Source of the DNA: Fictibacillus halophilus | GTDB lineage: Bacteria > Bacillota > Bacilli > Bacillales > Fictibacillaceae | Reading direction: 5' to 3' | DNA length: 64,000 nucleotides | Assembly: GCF_016401385.1 (NCBI RefSeq) | Contig: NZ_JAEACF010000002.1 | Span: 1-64,000 of the forward strand | In this document: one piece after another, positions 16,629 to 27,172 of the stretch | Position numbering within the stretch: the first letter of the stretch is position 1 | Layout: every line of letters begins with the position of its first letter | Notes under the pieces: generated by a model | Database searches by the model: none | What the model was told of the DNA's origin: nothing | Seen by the model: the letters and a program-made list of their open reading frames with translations, nothing else | Made by a program: the position numbers and the translations under genes

Positions 16629-18230
16629 TTATTCGAAAGATACGTCCGCGAAAGATTGAGAACCTGTAGGATGTGGAACGAATCCTTTAATCTTGCTTGC
16701 TCCAGCTAGTTGAGGCTTAGAGTGAACAAGAGGTACCCATGGAGCATCTTCATGGATGATAACTTGTGCTTGTTTGTAAAGCTCTTCACGTTTCGCTTCG
16801 TCAGCCGTTGTTTGAGCTTCAACTAAAAGCTTATGAACATCTTCGTTCGCATAACGAGCGTAGTTGTTAGAGTCGATCGTGTCTTTGTCAAGAAGCGTAT
16901 AAAGGAAGTTATCCGCATCTCCATTGTCACCCGTCCAACCTAACATGAACATTGGCGCTTCACCTTTTTGAACTTTCTCAAGGTAAGTACCCCACTCAAA
17001 TGTAACGATGTTCGCTTTAATATTCACTTTTGCAAGTTTCGCTTGAATCGCTTCAGCTACTTTTTGACCGTTTGGCATGTATGGACGTGCTACAGGCATT
17101 GCCCAAAGATCCATTTCAAATCCTTTTTCCATACCTGCTTTAGCTAAAAGTTCTTTTGCTTTTGCTTCGTCATATTCACGATCTTGAATCTCATCGTTGT
17201 ATCCAGCGATTGAAGGAGGCATTGGGTTTTTAGCCGGCTCAGCTGTTCCTTCATAGAAGTTGTCAATGATCGCTTGCTTGTCGATCAAGTGGCTGATCGC
17301 CTGACGAACTTCTTTTTTATCAAATGGCGCCTTTTCGACGTTAAATCCTAGGTAACCAACGTTCATTGAAGGACGTTCGAACAATTGAAGCTTTCCATTG
17401 TCTGAAACTTTTTTCATATCAGATGGATTAAGAGCATCCATTAAGTCGATCTCGCCTTTCGTTAATGCGTTTAGACGAGAAGAGTTGTCTTTGATTACTT
17501 TAAACGTTACGCCATCAAGTTTCGGCATATCTTTTACCCAATAGTCAGCGTTCTTTTCAAGAACGATCGTATCGTTTGGCTTCCAGCTCTTGAATTTGAA
17601 AGGGCCTGTACCAACTGGCTCTTTGCTTAGCTTGTCACCGTCTAATGACTTAGGACTTGCGATTGCGAATGGGCTCATCGCTACGTTCTTCAAGAAAGGT
17701 GCTTGAGGCTTGTTCAACGTAATAACTACTTTGTTCTCACCATCAGCTTTTACATCTTTAATCACGTGCCCTTCGTCACCTTCAAATCCACCAAACATAG
17801 ATCCGTAGTATGCGAATTTCTCGCCGTCTTTACTTTGTGCCCAACGGTCGAAGTTCTTTACTACTGCATCAGCGTTGAACTTCTCGCCATCGTGGAACTT
17901 AACGCCTTCTTCAAGTGTGAATGTATACGTCAAGCCATCATCAGAAATCTTCCATTCTTTTGCAAGACCTGGAACGATATCTGTGTTATCTTTTCCGTAG
18001 TTTACAAGTGGCTCATAGATTTGTTCCGTTACGATGAAAGATTCACCGTCAGTAACAACGGCTGGATCAAGTGCAACAGAGTCACCGCCACGACCGTAGA
18101 TCATGACATTGTTCGGATCGACTTTGCCGTCGTCTCCACCTTTGCTGCTATCCCCGCCTGATGAACACCCTGCCAACGCTAGAGATAAAGCAAGCATTAA
18201 AGCAAATAAAGTTAATAAACTTTTCTTCAT
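16629..18230 (-). CDS. Peptide ABC transporter substrate-binding lipoprotein (SBP family 5)
   Basis: A 533-residue lipoprotein. The signal peptide ends in the lipobox LALAGCSS, so Cys would be lipidated and anchored outside the membrane. The mature part is a family 5 solute-binding protein, with YEPLVNYG, EEGVKFHDGEKFNADAVV and PVGTGPFKFKSW. The ATG at 18230 is preceded by GGGGGAAAG and begins the signal peptide; the longer reading adds no signal. It is a peptide or nickel/opine binder by family, most probably oligopeptide. Confidence 0.93.
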   Translation of the reverse strand: MKKSLLTLFALMLALSLALAGCSSGGDSSKGGDDGKVDPNNVMIYGRGGDSVALDPAVVTDGESFIVTEQIYEPLVNYGKDNTDIVPGLAKEWKISDDGLTYTFTLEEGVKFHDGEKFNADAVVKNFDRWAQSKDGEKFAYYGSMFGGFEGDEGHVIKDVKADGENKVVITLNKPQAPFLKNVAMSPFAIASPKSLDGDKLSKEPVGTGPFKFKSWKPNDTIVLEKNADYWVKDMPKLDGVTFKVIKDNSSRLNALTKGEIDLMDALNPSDMKKVSDNGKLQLFERPSMNVGYLGFNVEKAPFDKKEVRQAISHLIDKQAIIDNFYEGTAEPAKNPMPPSIAGYNDEIQDREYDEAKAKELLAKAGMEKGFEMDLWAMPVARPYMPNGQKVAEAIQAKLAKVNIKANIVTFEWGTYLEKVQKGEAPMFMLGWTGDNGDADNFLYTLLDKDTIDSNNYARYANEDVHKLLVEAQTTADEAKREELYKQAQVIIHEDAPWVPLVHSKPQLAGASKIKGFVPHPTGSQSFADVSFE

Positions 18231-18288
18231 CTTCTTTCCCCCAGTTCTCATTTTAGTTATGCCTTTGTTTATATGTACGTGTCTGCCG

Positions 18289-19263
18289 TTACTCGTAAAG
18301 GTGGCAGGCAGCGTAGTGGCCTTCAGCAACTTCTTTTAAAACAGGCTTTACGGTCCCACAATGATCCATCGCTGCAGGGCAACGTGTATGGAAAGGACAA
18401 CCAGCAGGCGGATTTGATGGACTTGGCACATCTCCTTGCAGGATGACGCGGTCCTTTCGATGCTCCACATCTGGTATAGGAACGGCTGATAAAAGAGCTT
18501 GTGTATATGGATGTTTCGGATCATCATAAAGCTTTTCACTATCAGCAAGCTCTACGATATGACCCAAATACATAACTCCCACTCGGTCACTGATATGGCG
18601 GACTACACCAAGATCATGCGCGATAAACAAATACGTGAGGTCGAACTCTTTTTGAAGATCTTGTAAAAGGTTCAGTACTTGAGATTGAATGGAAACATCA
18701 AGTGCAGATACCGGCTCGTCCGCGATAATAAGCTTCGGATTCACGGCAAGTGCACGTGCAATTCCGATACGCTGTCTTTGTCCTCCTGAAAATTGATGAG
18801 GATATCGCTTCGCGTGCCAGCTTGAGAGTCCTACAACTTCAAGCAGTTCTTTTACTCGTCTCTTGCGTTCAGCTTTATCTTTTACACCATGAACGATCAA
18901 TGGCTCTTCTAAAATCTTCTCAACTGTATGACGCGGGTTGAGTGAAGCAAAGGGATCTTGAAACACCATCTGCATCTCGCGGCGTTTCTTTCTCATCTCA
19001 CTCGAAGATAATTTCGTTATATCCTCGCCTTCAAAGTAGATCTTTCCTTCAGTAGGTTCTAAAAGTCTTAGGAGCATGCGTCCTGTCGTGGACTTTCCGC
19101 ACCCGCTCTCTCCTACGAGGCCGAGTGTTTCTCCTTTTTTTATGTAAAAAGAGATTCCGTCGACTGCCTTTACTTCGCCAACGGTCTTGCTCAATATTCC
19201 GCCTTTAATCGGAAAGTGCATCTTTAAATTTTCAACTTTAACTAATGGCTGTGTCTGACTCAT
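18289..19263 (-). CDS. Peptide ABC transporter ATPase F
   Basis: A 324-residue ATPase of the OppF/DppF type. Walker [10 protein letters not shown], signature [15 protein letters not shown], Walker [14 protein letters not shown] and H-loop AHD are present. The C-terminal [14 protein letters not shown] motif belongs to the oligopeptide ATPase tail, which in some members binds an Fe-S cluster. The ATG at 19263 follows AAAGGAGTGAA and overlaps the upstream ATPase gene by 26 nt. Confidence 0.95.
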   Translation of the reverse strand: MSQTQPLVKVENLKMHFPIKGGILSKTVGEVKAVDGISFYIKKGETLGLVGESGCGKSTTGRMLLRLLEPTEGKIYFEGEDITKLSSSEMRKKRREMQMVFQDPFASLNPRHTVEKILEEPLIVHGVKDKAERKRRVKELLEVVGLSSWHAKRYPHQFSGGQRQRIGIARALAVNPKLIIADEPVSALDVSIQSQVLNLLQDLQKEFDLTYLFIAHDLGVVRHISDRVGVMYLGHIVELADSEKLYDDPKHPYTQALLSAVPIPDVEHRKDRVILQGDVPSPSNPPAGCPFHTRCPAAMDHCGTVKPVLKEVAEGHYAACHLYE

Positions 19264-20248
19264 GCAGATTCACTCCTTTCCCGTCCTCGTAAAGCCAGCA
19301 TCTGACTTGATGACTGCCTTCTTGAGTTTTAAGATGAGGAGTTTCGGATATACACCTTGTTCCTGCATGCTCACAACGCGGTGCGAACGAACAACCCGAG
19401 GTGATCGAACCGGGTTTCGGTACGTTTCCTGGAATGGAGTACAAACGGCCAACCTTCTCCCTCATGTCTGGGACCGATTTAATCAACCCAACCGTATAAG
19501 GGTGCTTCGGATTTTGGAAGATGGTTTTCACTTCACCTTCTTCGACCACTTTTCCAGCGTACATAACGACGACACGCTCACACATCTCTGCAACTACACC
19601 AAGATCGTGGGTAATCATCATGATGGCGGTATCTGTTTCTTTGTTTAATCGTTTCATCAAGTCTAAAATTTGAGCTTGAATCGTAACATCCAAAGCGGTA
19701 GTAGGCTCGTCCGCTATCAGAAGTTTAGGGTCACAGATCATGGCCATGGCGATCATGACACGCTGACGCATACCTCCTGATAATTGATGAGGATATTCTT
19801 TTACAAGCTCTTCTGCTCGTGCAAGTCCCACTAGCTTAAGCATCTCAATGGCTTTACCCATCGCTTCTTTTTTGGACCATTTTCTATGTATGCGCAGTGA
19901 TTCAATAAGCTGCTCCCCGATCGTGATTACCGGGTTCAAGCTTGTCATCGGCTCCTGAAAAATCATTCCGATTTCATTGCCTCTAATTTGCCGCATCCTT
20001 TTTTCTGGTGCTGAAGCAAGATTTTCACCTTTGAAGAGAATCTCTCCTTCAATCTTCCCAGGCGGGGTGGGTACTAGTCCCATTACGGATAGTGACGTCA
20101 CACTTTTACCGCAGCCCGATTCTCCTACGATTCCTAACACTTCGCCAGGATTAACGTGGAAATCAACTCCGTCCACAGCAGGGATTGCGCCATCGTCTGT
20201 AAGGAAAGAAGTTCTTAAGTTCTTCACTTCTAGAACTGGATTTCCCAT
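19238..20248 (-). CDS. Peptide ABC transporter ATPase D
   Basis: A 336-residue ATPase of the OppD/DppD type and first gene of the operon D-F-binding protein-B-C. Walker [11 protein letters not shown]-loop [11 protein letters not shown], signature [14 protein letters not shown], Walker [14 protein letters not shown] and H-loop THD are visible, with the C-terminal [14 protein letters not shown] tail. The ATG at 20248 follows AAAGGAGTGAG. The heterodimer with ATPase F powers uptake. Confidence 0.95.
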   Translation of the reverse strand: MGNPVLEVKNLRTSFLTDDGAIPAVDGVDFHVNPGEVLGIVGESGCGKSVTSLSVMGLVPTPPGKIEGEILFKGENLASAPEKRMRQIRGNEIGMIFQEPMTSLNPVITIGEQLIESLRIHRKWSKKEAMGKAIEMLKLVGLARAEELVKEYPHQLSGGMRQRVMIAMAMICDPKLLIADEPTTALDVTIQAQILDLMKRLNKETDTAIMMITHDLGVVAEMCERVVVMYAGKVVEEGEVKTIFQNPKHPYTVGLIKSVPDMREKVGRLYSIPGNVPKPGSITSGCSFAPRCEHAGTRCISETPHLKTQEGSHQVRCWLYEDGKGVNLHESDTAIS

Positions 20249-20308
20249 GAGATCTCACTCCTTTCTCTAAGCTGCCAAATTTCCTAGAATATTACTTCTC
20301 TGTTGAGA

Positions 20309-20337
20309 ATTATGACACTACTCTGACAATTTGACAA
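20309..20337 (-). promoter_or_regulatory. Predicted SigA promoter of the peptide-transporter operon
   Basis: On the minus strand -35 TTGTCA and -10 CATAAT are separated by 17 bp, about 60 bp upstream of the first gene. Confidence 0.6.
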
Positions 20338-20407
20338 TATTTAATTTTCAGAATAATCGACAAATATGTCTTATGTTGTAGTTCTTTCGTACGATGTTTT
20401 CTTCTAT

Positions 20408-20442
20408 ATAAAAAAAAGACCGGCATCTCTGCCAGTCTTAGA
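20408..20442 (-). terminator. Terminator of ygaD
   Basis: AAGAC-x-GGC / GCC-x-GTCTT with an A run on the + strand, hence a T run on the minus strand, just after the ygaD stop codon. Confidence 0.75.
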
Positions 20443-20447
20443 CTATC

Positions 20448-22190
20448 TTAGTTTAATTGTTGAACCATGAATAGATCATAATAAGCGCCTTGTTTTTCCA
20501 TCAATTTTTTATGATTACCGATCTCTACAATTCTGCCGTGTTCGATTACGATAATTCGATCTGCGTGAGTGATGGTGGAAAGTCGGTGGGCCACAATGAA
20601 CGTTGTCCGATCTTTTGCTAGTTTTTCCAAAGCTTCTTGAATCAAGTGTTCACTTTCAAGATCCAAAGCCGAAGTTGCTTCATCAAGAATAAGGAGTGGT
20701 GGATTTTTTAAAAAGACACGAGATATAGCCACACGCTGTTTCTGACCGCCAGATAGCTTGACCCCACGTTCTCCGATCTTTGTGTCATAACCTTCAGGTA
20801 AGCTTATAATAAATTCATGTGCATTAGCCGCTTTTGCAGCTGCAATCATCTCTTCATCCGAAGCCTCTGGATTACCCATAAGAATATTCGCTCGAACGGA
20901 TTCACTAAAAAGAATATTATCTTGAAGAACCATACCGATTTTATCTCTTAGTGACCGAACTTGAAAATCACGGATATCTGTTCCATCGAGCTTAATGCTT
21001 CCTTCTGACACATCGTAAAAGCGTGGAATCAAACTGATCAACGAAGATTTACCGCCGCCACTCATCCCCACAAGAGCAATTGTTTCACCCGCTTCAACCG
21101 ATAAGGAAACATTATGTAACACATCAGCTTCATGCTCGTTGTAAGTGAACGAAACATTTTCGAAATCAAGCTTCCCTTTTACCGATTTTAAGGGTTTCGC
21201 ATGAGGAGAGTCTTCAATATCATATGACTCATCTAAGAACTCAAACATCCGGTCCATAGAAGCAATCGATTGTGTTAGTGTTGTAGATGAATTCACTAGT
21301 CGTCTCAGTGGATTATATAGTCTATCCATATACGCAACAAATGCAACTAGTGCTCCGATCGTAATGTTTCCTTGAATCCCTTGATAGGCTGCAAACCCAA
21401 TAACAAGAAGCGGCGCAATATCGGTTACAGTATTTACGACCGAAAATGTTTTCGCGTTCCATTTTGTGTGATCCATTGCACGATCTAAAAAATTTCGGTT
21501 TCGTTTATCAAACTGAACCTGCTCGTGATCCTCGAGTGCAAAACTGCGGATCACGGACATACCTTGAACACGTTCATGCAGGTGACCTTGCACTTCAGCC
21601 AAAGCTTGAGATCGATCCTTCGTTAATTGCCGAAGCCGGGCATAGAAAAATTTTACCGAGAACCCGTAGACCGGAAGCATGGATAAGGCTACGATCGTAA
21701 GCCAAAAATCCATAGAGAACATGATGGCCGCTGCAATAATAATCGTCGCCATATCTAGCCAAACATTCATAAGACCGGTGATGACAAACGTTTTTGTTTG
21801 CTCAACATCATGGATGACTCTTGAAATAATTTCACCAGATTTGTTGTTCGAATAAAAACGGAGACTCAAGCGTTGTATATGATCAAACATTTTGTCACGA
21901 ATATCATATAAAACCTTTGTTCCTACCCATTGAGCATAATATTGTCTCCAGTATTCAATCGGTGGACGAAGCACAACAAATATGAGTGCAGCCCCACCCA
22001 TGAGCCAATAAAGTTTGTTTAGTTTTTCATCTACCGGCAATGAGACTTGAATGATATCATCCACTACATATTTTAAAATCAGTGGTGTTAACAACGGGAT
22101 TCCAAACTTAGCTAACCCGATTAAAATCGTCCAGAAAATTTGCCACTTGTATGGTTTTACAAATTTCAAATAACGTTTAATACTATCCAT
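20448..22190 (-). CDS. ygaD: ABC exporter half-transporter YgaD
   Basis: A 580-residue fused permease-ATPase. Six membrane helices occupy residues 15-300, with the coupling-loop segment [22 protein letters not shown]. The ATPase shows Walker [10 protein letters not shown], signature [15 protein letters not shown], Walker [13 protein letters not shown] and the AHR H-loop. It should act as a homodimer and resembles lipid- or multidrug-exporting MsbA-like proteins. Position downstream of ntdP matches B. subtilis ygaD. Confidence 0.93.
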   Translation of the reverse strand: MDSIKRYLKFVKPYKWQIFWTILIGLAKFGIPLLTPLILKYVVDDIIQVSLPVDEKLNKLYWLMGGAALIFVVLRPPIEYWRQYYAQWVGTKVLYDIRDKMFDHIQRLSLRFYSNNKSGEIISRVIHDVEQTKTFVITGLMNVWLDMATIIIAAAIMFSMDFWLTIVALSMLPVYGFSVKFFYARLRQLTKDRSQALAEVQGHLHERVQGMSVIRSFALEDHEQVQFDKRNRNFLDRAMDHTKWNAKTFSVVNTVTDIAPLLVIGFAAYQGIQGNITIGALVAFVAYMDRLYNPLRRLVNSSTTLTQSIASMDRMFEFLDESYDIEDSPHAKPLKSVKGKLDFENVSFTYNEHEADVLHNVSLSVEAGETIALVGMSGGGKSSLISLIPRFYDVSEGSIKLDGTDIRDFQVRSLRDKIGMVLQDNILFSESVRANILMGNPEASDEEMIAAAKAANAHEFIISLPEGYDTKIGERGVKLSGGQKQRVAISRVFLKNPPLLILDEATSALDLESEHLIQEALEKLAKDRTTFIVAHRLSTITHADRIIVIEHGRIVEIGNHKKLMEKQGAYYDLFMVQQLN

Positions 22191-22211
22191 TTCATTTCAC
22201 CATTCTTTCCT

Positions 22212-22297
22212 TCATAAAAAGAAAACTTGGCAAAGCGCCAAGTTAACCAAAGATAAAAAAAGGATAACCTGTTGACTCTTCAACAGGTTTTCCTTTT
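22212..22297 (-). terminator. Two successive terminators between ntdP and ygaD
   Basis: Two hairpins with T tracts on the minus strand: AACCTGTTG / CAACAGGTT at 22266-22289, then AACTTGGC / GCCAAGTT at 22224-22244 followed by TTTTCTTTTT. ygaD, starting at 22190, therefore needs a promoter of its own or readthrough. Confidence 0.75.
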
Positions 22298-22824
22298 TAT
22301 CGGAATTCTAAATATCTTTCGTACCATTGTTCCACAAATCCAGGTTCAAACGGTCCCTTTTTTTGTGTGACCATCAAGATTAATTCTTGTAGGTTCTTCT
22401 TTATGATCGTATCGAGCTGACTCGGATACCTCATCATTCTTTTATGCAGCTCATATTCATCTTCATCCAATAAGATATAAGTGCCATCTGGAAATACTTT
22501 TATATCAAGATCGTAATCAATATACTTCAGTGCTTCCTTGTCCCACATGAATGGTGAGCCTAGGTTGCAGTAGTAATAAATCCCGTCTTCTCGTATCATT
22601 CCGATCACGTTAAACCATTGCTTCGCGTTAAAGTAGCAAATGGCCGGTTCCCTCGTTCGCCATTGACGCCCATCAGATTCAGTAACGAGAATCCGGTCGT
22701 TACCGCAAATCACCTGACTAGGAGTCCCTTTTAAAATAACCGTATCTTCCCAGTTTCTATGAAGATAACCGTTATGCTTATAGCTTTGAATATTGATTAT
22801 ACTTCCGGTTGCAGGAAAACTCAT
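22297..22824 (-). CDS. ntdP: Nucleoside tri-/diphosphatase NtdP (DUF402)
   Basis: A 175-residue DUF402 protein matching B. subtilis YgaC and staphylococcal NtdP in length and motifs. [23 protein letters not shown], then [42 protein letters not shown] with the conserved Asp and Glu cluster. Family members hydrolyse nucleoside tri- and diphosphates with a divalent metal. The order sspE-ntdP-ygaD is as in B. subtilis, but no intact ygaB is seen. Confidence 0.88.
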   Translation of the reverse strand: MSFPATGSIINIQSYKHNGYLHRNWEDTVILKGTPSQVICGNDRILVTESDGRQWRTREPAICYFNAKQWFNVIGMIREDGIYYYCNLGSPFMWDKEALKYIDYDLDIKVFPDGTYILLDEDEYELHKRMMRYPSQLDTIIKKNLQELILMVTQKKGPFEPGFVEQWYERYLEFR

Positions 22825-22865
22825 CTCTCTCTCCTTTCTGCCCGAGTTCCGGAAGCTAATGTTAC

Positions 22866-22973
22866 CTATTGAATTGTTAATTCTCCTTCCTCTTTAACCA
22901 ATTGTCGGTAATTCACCAGCTCCATTAATAAACCTCGTTCTTCATTTTTTTCGATGTTTTTATTCCCGATCAT
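22866..22973 (-). CDS. Possible 35-residue peptide
   Basis: In the 390-bp spacer between sspE and ntdP there is an ATG-initiated frame of 35 codons with protein-like composition, rich in Glu, Lys and Leu, ending [11 protein letters not shown]. It lies where ygaB lies in B. subtilis, but I see no similarity to YgaB. Only a weak GAAAG is upstream. The rest of the spacer is AT-rich and without other signals that I can see. Confidence 0.22.
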   Translation of the reverse strand: MIGNKNIEKNEERGLLMELVNYRQLVKEEGELTIQ

Positions 22974-23174
22974 TACTTTCTTTCATAACACACGCTTTTT
23001 TTCTCTTCTTTATTATATCGTTTTAAGAATAGTTTGGAAATGTACTTGTCCCTGTTTTTTTCAATAAAGCGCCTTTTTTCAAATAATTCCACTCGTCACT
23101 AGTATTCCCATCGGTCTTGTTTAGAAAACGTATGTAATTGATGTGAGGGTAAGATAAAAAATGAAGAGAAACCC

Positions 23175-23209
23175 AAAAAATGCTCCCTAGTGATTAGGGA
23201 GCATTCCTG
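23175..23209 (-). terminator. Terminator of sspE
   Basis: AATGCTCCCTA / TAGGGAGCATT with a 5-nt loop, followed by TTTT on the minus strand. Confidence 0.9.
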
Positions 23210-23217
23210 GATAGAGG

Positions 23218-23388
23218 TTATTTTTGTTGTTGGTTTTTACCTTGTTGAGACTGTTGGTTTTGTTGGCGAACTTCTTGAGCGTTAGTTTCGCTAGCAAATT
23301 CAGTCCCGTAAGATTGACCAGCTTGTTGTTGAGCGTTTTGTTGCTTTTGACGAGCTTGTTGTTGTTGTTGTTTTTGTTGTTTGTCCAT
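23218..23388 (-). CDS. sspE: Gamma-type small acid-soluble spore protein
   Basis: A 56-residue, very Gln-rich protein carrying the gamma-SASP signature YGTEFASETNAQEVRQQNQQS once. B. subtilis SspE carries this unit twice in about 84 residues, so this is a short single-repeat form. GTEFASET contains the germination-protease site. Gamma SASPs are an amino-acid store in the spore. The ATG at 23388 follows GGAGGTG with 6-nt spacing. The position before ntdP matches B. subtilis. Confidence 0.93.
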   Translation of the reverse strand: MDKQQKQQQQQARQKQQNAQQQAGQSYGTEFASETNAQEVRQQNQQSQQGKNQQQK

Positions 23389-23533
23389 GTTTTTCACCTC
23401 CACGAAATATAATTTACCCGGGGTAGTCCATTTTTATAAGCACTTTTTTTATTAGATATTTCCAGTATTAAAACATTGAGTTATAGGGGATAAATGAATG
23501 AATAACTAATTCTTGATAAAGGAGGAACGACTC

Positions 23534-23758
23534 ATGTATGTAGGAAGGGATATGACAGAACTGAGTATGACGAAGAAGAACGATTGGAAGGATGCGGAAC
23601 TCGCTTATTTTCACCATTCTTTGCAGCAGATGGCTCCTTATTTAAACGAAGAAGGCACAAGCATGCACCGGGAGATCATTAAAGAAATCGAAGCAAGAGG
23701 CGGAATGAAACGCGGCGAAGCTGACTGGACGCATGGAACTGAGGTCAAGTACGATTGA
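23534..23758 (+). CDS. Small conserved Bacillus protein (YfhS-like)
   Basis: A 74-residue hydrophilic protein with no membrane segment: MYVGRDMTELS, then a helical part WKDAELAYFHHSLQQMAPYLNEEG and a C-terminal IEARGG motif. Size and place near sspE and mutY fit B. subtilis YfhS, but this is from memory and position rather than alignment. The ATG at 23534 follows GGAGGAACG. Function unknown. Confidence 0.75.
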   Translation: MYVGRDMTELSMTKKNDWKDAELAYFHHSLQQMAPYLNEEGTSMHREIIKEIEARGGMKRGEADWTHGTEVKYD

Positions 23759-23819
23759 TGTGAAGATTTGTTGCAACGGCTGAATAAAGTCGGGCTGGCG
23801 CTCGTATTTTCCCTATGGC

Positions 23820-23854
23820 GCTCGTCCAGCGTGCTTAACAGCCGCTGGACGAGC
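23820..23854. other. Perfect 11-bp inverted repeat
   Basis: GCTCGTCCAGC / GCTGGACGAGC with a 13-nt loop, downstream of the YfhS-like gene and just before a strong terminator. There is no T run, so it is not itself a standard terminator. Confidence 0.7.
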
Positions 23855-23856
23855 AA

Positions 23857-23893
23857 CAAAAACACGCCCCTGCACTCTGCAGGGGCGTGTTTT
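23857..23893. terminator. Bidirectional terminator
   Basis: AAAACACGCCCCTGCA / TGCAGGGGCGTGTTTT with a 3-nt loop between convergent genes. Confidence 0.92.
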
Positions 23894-23905
23894 CATTCAT
23901 ATCCA

Positions 23906-24661
23906 TTAAAAATTACTATAAGACTGTCCGCCATCCACGTTCAGCGTGCTTCCTACAACCCATGAAGCCTTCTTAGAAGCTAAAAACACAACCACGTTGG
24001 CTACTTCTTCCACTGTACCAAATCGTCCAGCAGAAATATGTTCTTCCACAAATGAATTGATTTTAACTGGATCTTGTTCCAATCTTTTTTTCCAGTTTCC
24101 TGTTTCATGCAAGATCGATCCAGGGGCTACGCCGTTTACTCGAATCCCCTTCTTAATCATCTCGTCACCAAATGATTTTGTAAAGGAAATCATGGCTGCC
24201 TTACTTGCATTGTACGTAGGCTTACCACCAGATTCCCGGCCAAAAATAGACGAAATGTTAATAATAGCTCCACCGTCAGATTTCCCACTCATTATCGCTG
24301 CCGCTTTTTTACTCAAATCAACAGCTGAAAGAAAGTTCAAATGCATGGCTTCCTCAAACTGCTCTATGCTCGTCTCCATAACAGAAGAACCATTGCTCCC
24401 ACCTGCATTGTTAACCAAGACATCAATCGTTCCAAAATTCGTAACGAACTCTTCCATCACTCGTTCACGATCCTCAGCAATCGTCACATCACCTTGGAAA
24501 ATTTTGATTCCTTCTTTTTGTGCAGCTTTCAGATCAGCCAAGTTACGACCGACGATCCCCACTTTTGCACCTTCTTCTAAAAAGGCAAGAGCGATGCCTT
24601 GACCGATCCCTTTAGATCCACCTGTAACAAGCACAACTTTATCTTCAAGATCTAAATTCAT
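23906..24661 (-). CDS. Short-chain dehydrogenase/reductase
   Basis: A 251-residue classical SDR: cofactor loop [10 protein letters not shown] near the N-terminus, NNAGG, the catalytic Ser in NISSIFG and Tyr-x-x-x-Lys in YNASK, ending with [10 protein letters not shown]. It lies where fabL lies in B. subtilis but the sequence is not FabL-like, so it should not be called enoyl-ACP reductase. Its ATG overlaps the mutY stop codon (ATGA), implying coupled translation. The substrate is unknown. Confidence 0.9.
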   Translation of the reverse strand: MNLDLEDKVVLVTGGSKGIGQGIALAFLEEGAKVGIVGRNLADLKAAQKEGIKIFQGDVTIAEDRERVMEEFVTNFGTIDVLVNNAGGSNGSSVMETSIEQFEEAMHLNFLSAVDLSKKAAAIMSGKSDGGAIINISSIFGRESGGKPTYNASKAAMISFTKSFGDEMIKKGIRVNGVAPGSILHETGNWKKRLEQDPVKINSFVEEHISAGRFGTVEEVANVVVFLASKKASWVVGSTLNVDGGQSYSNF

Positions 24662-25779
24662 ACGATTAACGCCTCCTTTATGAGCAGAATGATTTTTTGA
24701 TGTGAGACAGGAAATGGATAATTTTCAAGTTCATCTACACGGACCCATTTCCAATCAGCAGGCAGCTGTTCCAAATCATCTTCACTTTCAATTTTTCCCT
24801 GCCATATTTGAATCTCCCATTTTAAGTGAGAAAACACATGCTCAATGTATCCTGCTTTTTCCTCTACAACCGCTCCAAAATTCGTCTGTTCTTGTACATA
24901 TCCAACCAATGCCTCAATCTCTGCATCTTTGTGCTCCCCAACATACTCGGTGTTCGGAAATTCCCACATGTTAGCAAGCAATCCTTCAGATGGTCTTTTG
25001 TGAATGAGAATTTCCCCATCATGATTTAACAAAACACCTGCAGTCATCTTCGCTTTACGAACTTTTGTTTTTCCTAACTTTACAGGAAGTTCAGCTTGTC
25101 TTCCACTCTCAAACCCTCTGCATAATTCTCGCATCGGACATAACAAGCAAGCTGGTGATTTCGGTGTGCAGATTAGTGCACCTAACTCCATTAATGCTTG
25201 GTTAAAAGAAGATGGATCTTCGTGTGAAATCAGTTCTCTCACTGCTTTTTCAAAGAGTACACGCGTTTTGGGTTTACTTATATCTTCTTCGATCAATAAA
25301 ATACGTGATAAAACACGCATAACATTACCATCAACAGCAGGTTCAGGAATACCATACGCAATACTTAGAATTGCGCCTGCTGTATAAGGGCCAACCCCCT
25401 TTAATCCAGCGATTTCTTTGGGCGTATTCGGTACTTTTCCTCCATAAGATTCGCATACTTCTTTTACTGCGGTTTGTAAGTTTCGAACTCGGGAATAATA
25501 ACCTAGACCCTCCCAAGCTTTTAAGACTTTTTCTTCATCTGCGTAAGCAAGGTCTTGCAGCGTTGGGAACAGTTGAGTAAATCGTTCAAAATAAGGAATG
25601 ACGGTATCCACTCTCGTTTGCTGAAGCATGATCTCAGAGACCCAGACACGATAAGGATCTTGATTTTCTCTCCAAGGCAATGTTCGTTTGTTTTCGTCAT
25701 ACCAAGTTAACAAATGGTCTTGAAATTGTTTCACATATGAATCATTGAGGGAAAATATACTATTACTTGTTGTGTTCAA
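24658..25779 (-). CDS. mutY: A/G-specific adenine glycosylase MutY
   Basis: A 373-residue base-excision repair enzyme removing A opposite 8-oxoG. The N-terminal domain carries the catalytic Glu in [10 protein letters not shown], the helix-hairpin-helix [13 protein letters not shown] and the catalytic Asp in PAVDGNVMR. The 4Fe-4S loop C-X6-C-X2-C-X5-C is in [18 protein letters not shown] Nudix-like domain follows for 8-oxoG recognition. The start is a TTG with AAAAGGAAG upstream, immediately after the preceding gene's stop codon. Confidence 0.96.
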   Translation of the reverse strand: MNTTSNSIFSLNDSYVKQFQDHLLTWYDENKRTLPWRENQDPYRVWVSEIMLQQTRVDTVIPYFERFTQLFPTLQDLAYADEEKVLKAWEGLGYYSRVRNLQTAVKEVCESYGGKVPNTPKEIAGLKGVGPYTAGAILSIAYGIPEPAVDGNVMRVLSRILLIEEDISKPKTRVLFEKAVRELISHEDPSSFNQALMELGALICTPKSPACLLCPMRELCRGFESGRQAELPVKLGKTKVRKAKMTAGVLLNHDGEILIHKRPSEGLLANMWEFPNTEYVGEHKDAEIEALVGYVQEQTNFGAVVEEKAGYIEHVFSHLKWEIQIWQGKIESEDDLEQLPADWKWVRVDELENYPFPVSHQKIILLIKEALIV

Positions 25780-25780
25780 T

Positions 25781-26095
25781 TTACAGATCTTCCTTTTTGT
25801 TTAGCTTTTCAAACGCCCAGCAATGAATTTTTTCTAATCCTCCTGTTACACATTCATTAAGGATTGAAAAAACAGGATGCTGTAAAGAAGTTCGATTTTT
25901 TTTAATGGTATCATATGATGCTTGATCGTTAACTTGGAAACATTCAACATATAATGATGGCTGATCTGCCGCCCTATACCATTGAATATCAGTAGCACCA
26001 CAAGCTTTAAGCTCACTAATTACAGAATCCATTTGAGACTCGTAATATTGAATTAAATCCTGACTTACTTTATACTCCATAAAAACCGTTAACAT
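25781..26095 (-). CDS. Uncharacterized 104-residue protein upstream of mutY
   Basis: A small soluble protein with alternating strand and helix, [32 protein letters not shown], and an acidic end. The pattern suggests a dimeric alpha/beta-barrel (ABM/NIPSNAP-like) fold, but I do not recognise the family with confidence. The ATG at 26095 follows GGAGTG. It ends 1 nt before the mutY TTG, so it heads a mutY-dehydrogenase operon. Confidence 0.75.
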   Translation of the reverse strand: MLTVFMEYKVSQDLIQYYESQMDSVISELKACGATDIQWYRAADQPSLYVECFQVNDQASYDTIKKNRTSLQHPVFSILNECVTGGLEKIHCWAFEKLNKKEDL

Positions 26096-26132
26096 ATTAT
26101 TTCACTCCATTCCTACATAGGAGGTGATGGCC

Positions 26133-27134
26133 TTGGATACAGGCACACATATTGTAATGGGGCTCGGGTTAGGTGGATTAGCGATGCTGGACCCTGCGAT
26201 TGCAAATGATCCAGTGACCTCACAAGCCATTCTTGCTGGGACACTAATTGGTTCTCAAGCTCCTGACTTTGACACAGTTCTTAAACTAAAAAATAATGCG
26301 GTATACATCCGCAATCACAGAGGACTTACACATTCATTGCCTGCTCTTGTGATATGGCCACTGCTTTTATTTGGGGCTATCTCTTTATTTGTTCCCGAAG
26401 CCGACAATGGAAAACTTTTATTATGGACAGCAATTGCAGTATTCCTTCATGTGTTTGTCGATATATTTAACGCTTACGGCACACAAGCACTATACCCGGT
26501 GTCAAAGAAATGGATCGCGCTAGGTGTCATCAGTATCTTTGATCCCTTTATCTTTTTCTTGCATATCGGAGGTTTGCTGCTCTGGTATATGGGTGTGGAT
26601 CCTGGATACACGTTTCTAACGGTATACATCATACTCGTCGTTTATTACATCATCCGAATCATAGCCAGACAACGAGTAAACAAGATCGTCCTGAAAAAGA
26701 TCCCAGAAGCTGAAGAGATCTATGCAAGTCCTACGATTCGTTGGGGACAGTACCATCTAGCCATTAAATCGAAACACGAATTTTTTGTAGCCGGTTTAAA
26801 AAATGGAAAAGTAACCGTTTGGGATACTTTTGATCGTCTGGCTATACCGAAAACGAAATTAATCGATGCAGCGAAAAAAGACAAAAACATATCTGCCTTT
26901 CTTTCGTTCTCCCCAGTACACAGATGGGAAGTCGAAAAGAATGATCACGGCCATCTCGTTCAATTTATTGATCTTAGGTATAGAAGTAAAGGTCACTACC
27001 CTTTTGTCGCGATGGTACAGTTGGATGAGAACTTAAACATCATTACTTCCTTTACAGGATGGGTGTATTCTGAAGACCGCCTGAAAAAGAAAATGGAGTT
27101 CTCTCCGCTCGATCTCATTAACAATAATGAATAG
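26133..27134 (+). CDS. yfhP: Metal-dependent hydrolase-type membrane protein YfhP
   Basis: A 333-residue protein of the YdjM/DUF457 type with about four or five membrane helices in the first half. HRGLTHSLPAL, ADPDFDTV-like QAPDFDTVLKL and HVFVDIFNAYGTQ hold His and Asp residues that may bind metal. The C-terminal half is soluble. The TTG at 26133 was chosen because GGAGGTG ends 6 nt upstream; an ATG at 26127 is too close. It matches B. subtilis YfhP. Activity is not established. Confidence 0.88.
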   Translation: MDTGTHIVMGLGLGGLAMLDPAIANDPVTSQAILAGTLIGSQAPDFDTVLKLKNNAVYIRNHRGLTHSLPALVIWPLLLFGAISLFVPEADNGKLLLWTAIAVFLHVFVDIFNAYGTQALYPVSKKWIALGVISIFDPFIFFLHIGGLLLWYMGVDPGYTFLTVYIILVVYYIIRIIARQRVNKIVLKKIPEAEEIYASPTIRWGQYHLAIKSKHEFFVAGLKNGKVTVWDTFDRLAIPKTKLIDAAKKDKNISAFLSFSPVHRWEVEKNDHGHLVQFIDLRYRSKGHYPFVAMVQLDENLNIITSFTGWVYSEDRLKKKMEFSPLDLINNNE

Positions 27135-27137
27135 GAA

Positions 27138-27172
27138 GAAGACGGGCTTATTGAATAGGCCCGTCTTTTTTT
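27138..27172. terminator. Bidirectional terminator (yfhP / yfhJ)
   Basis: GACGGGC / GCCCGTC around a 13-nt loop with flanking A and T tracts; it overlaps the 3' end of yfhJ. Confidence 0.8.

Noticed and set aside
23906..24661. FabL, as expected from the B. subtilis gene order
   Set aside because: The sequence has the normal SDR Ser/Tyr/Lys set and does not resemble the FabL that I remember.
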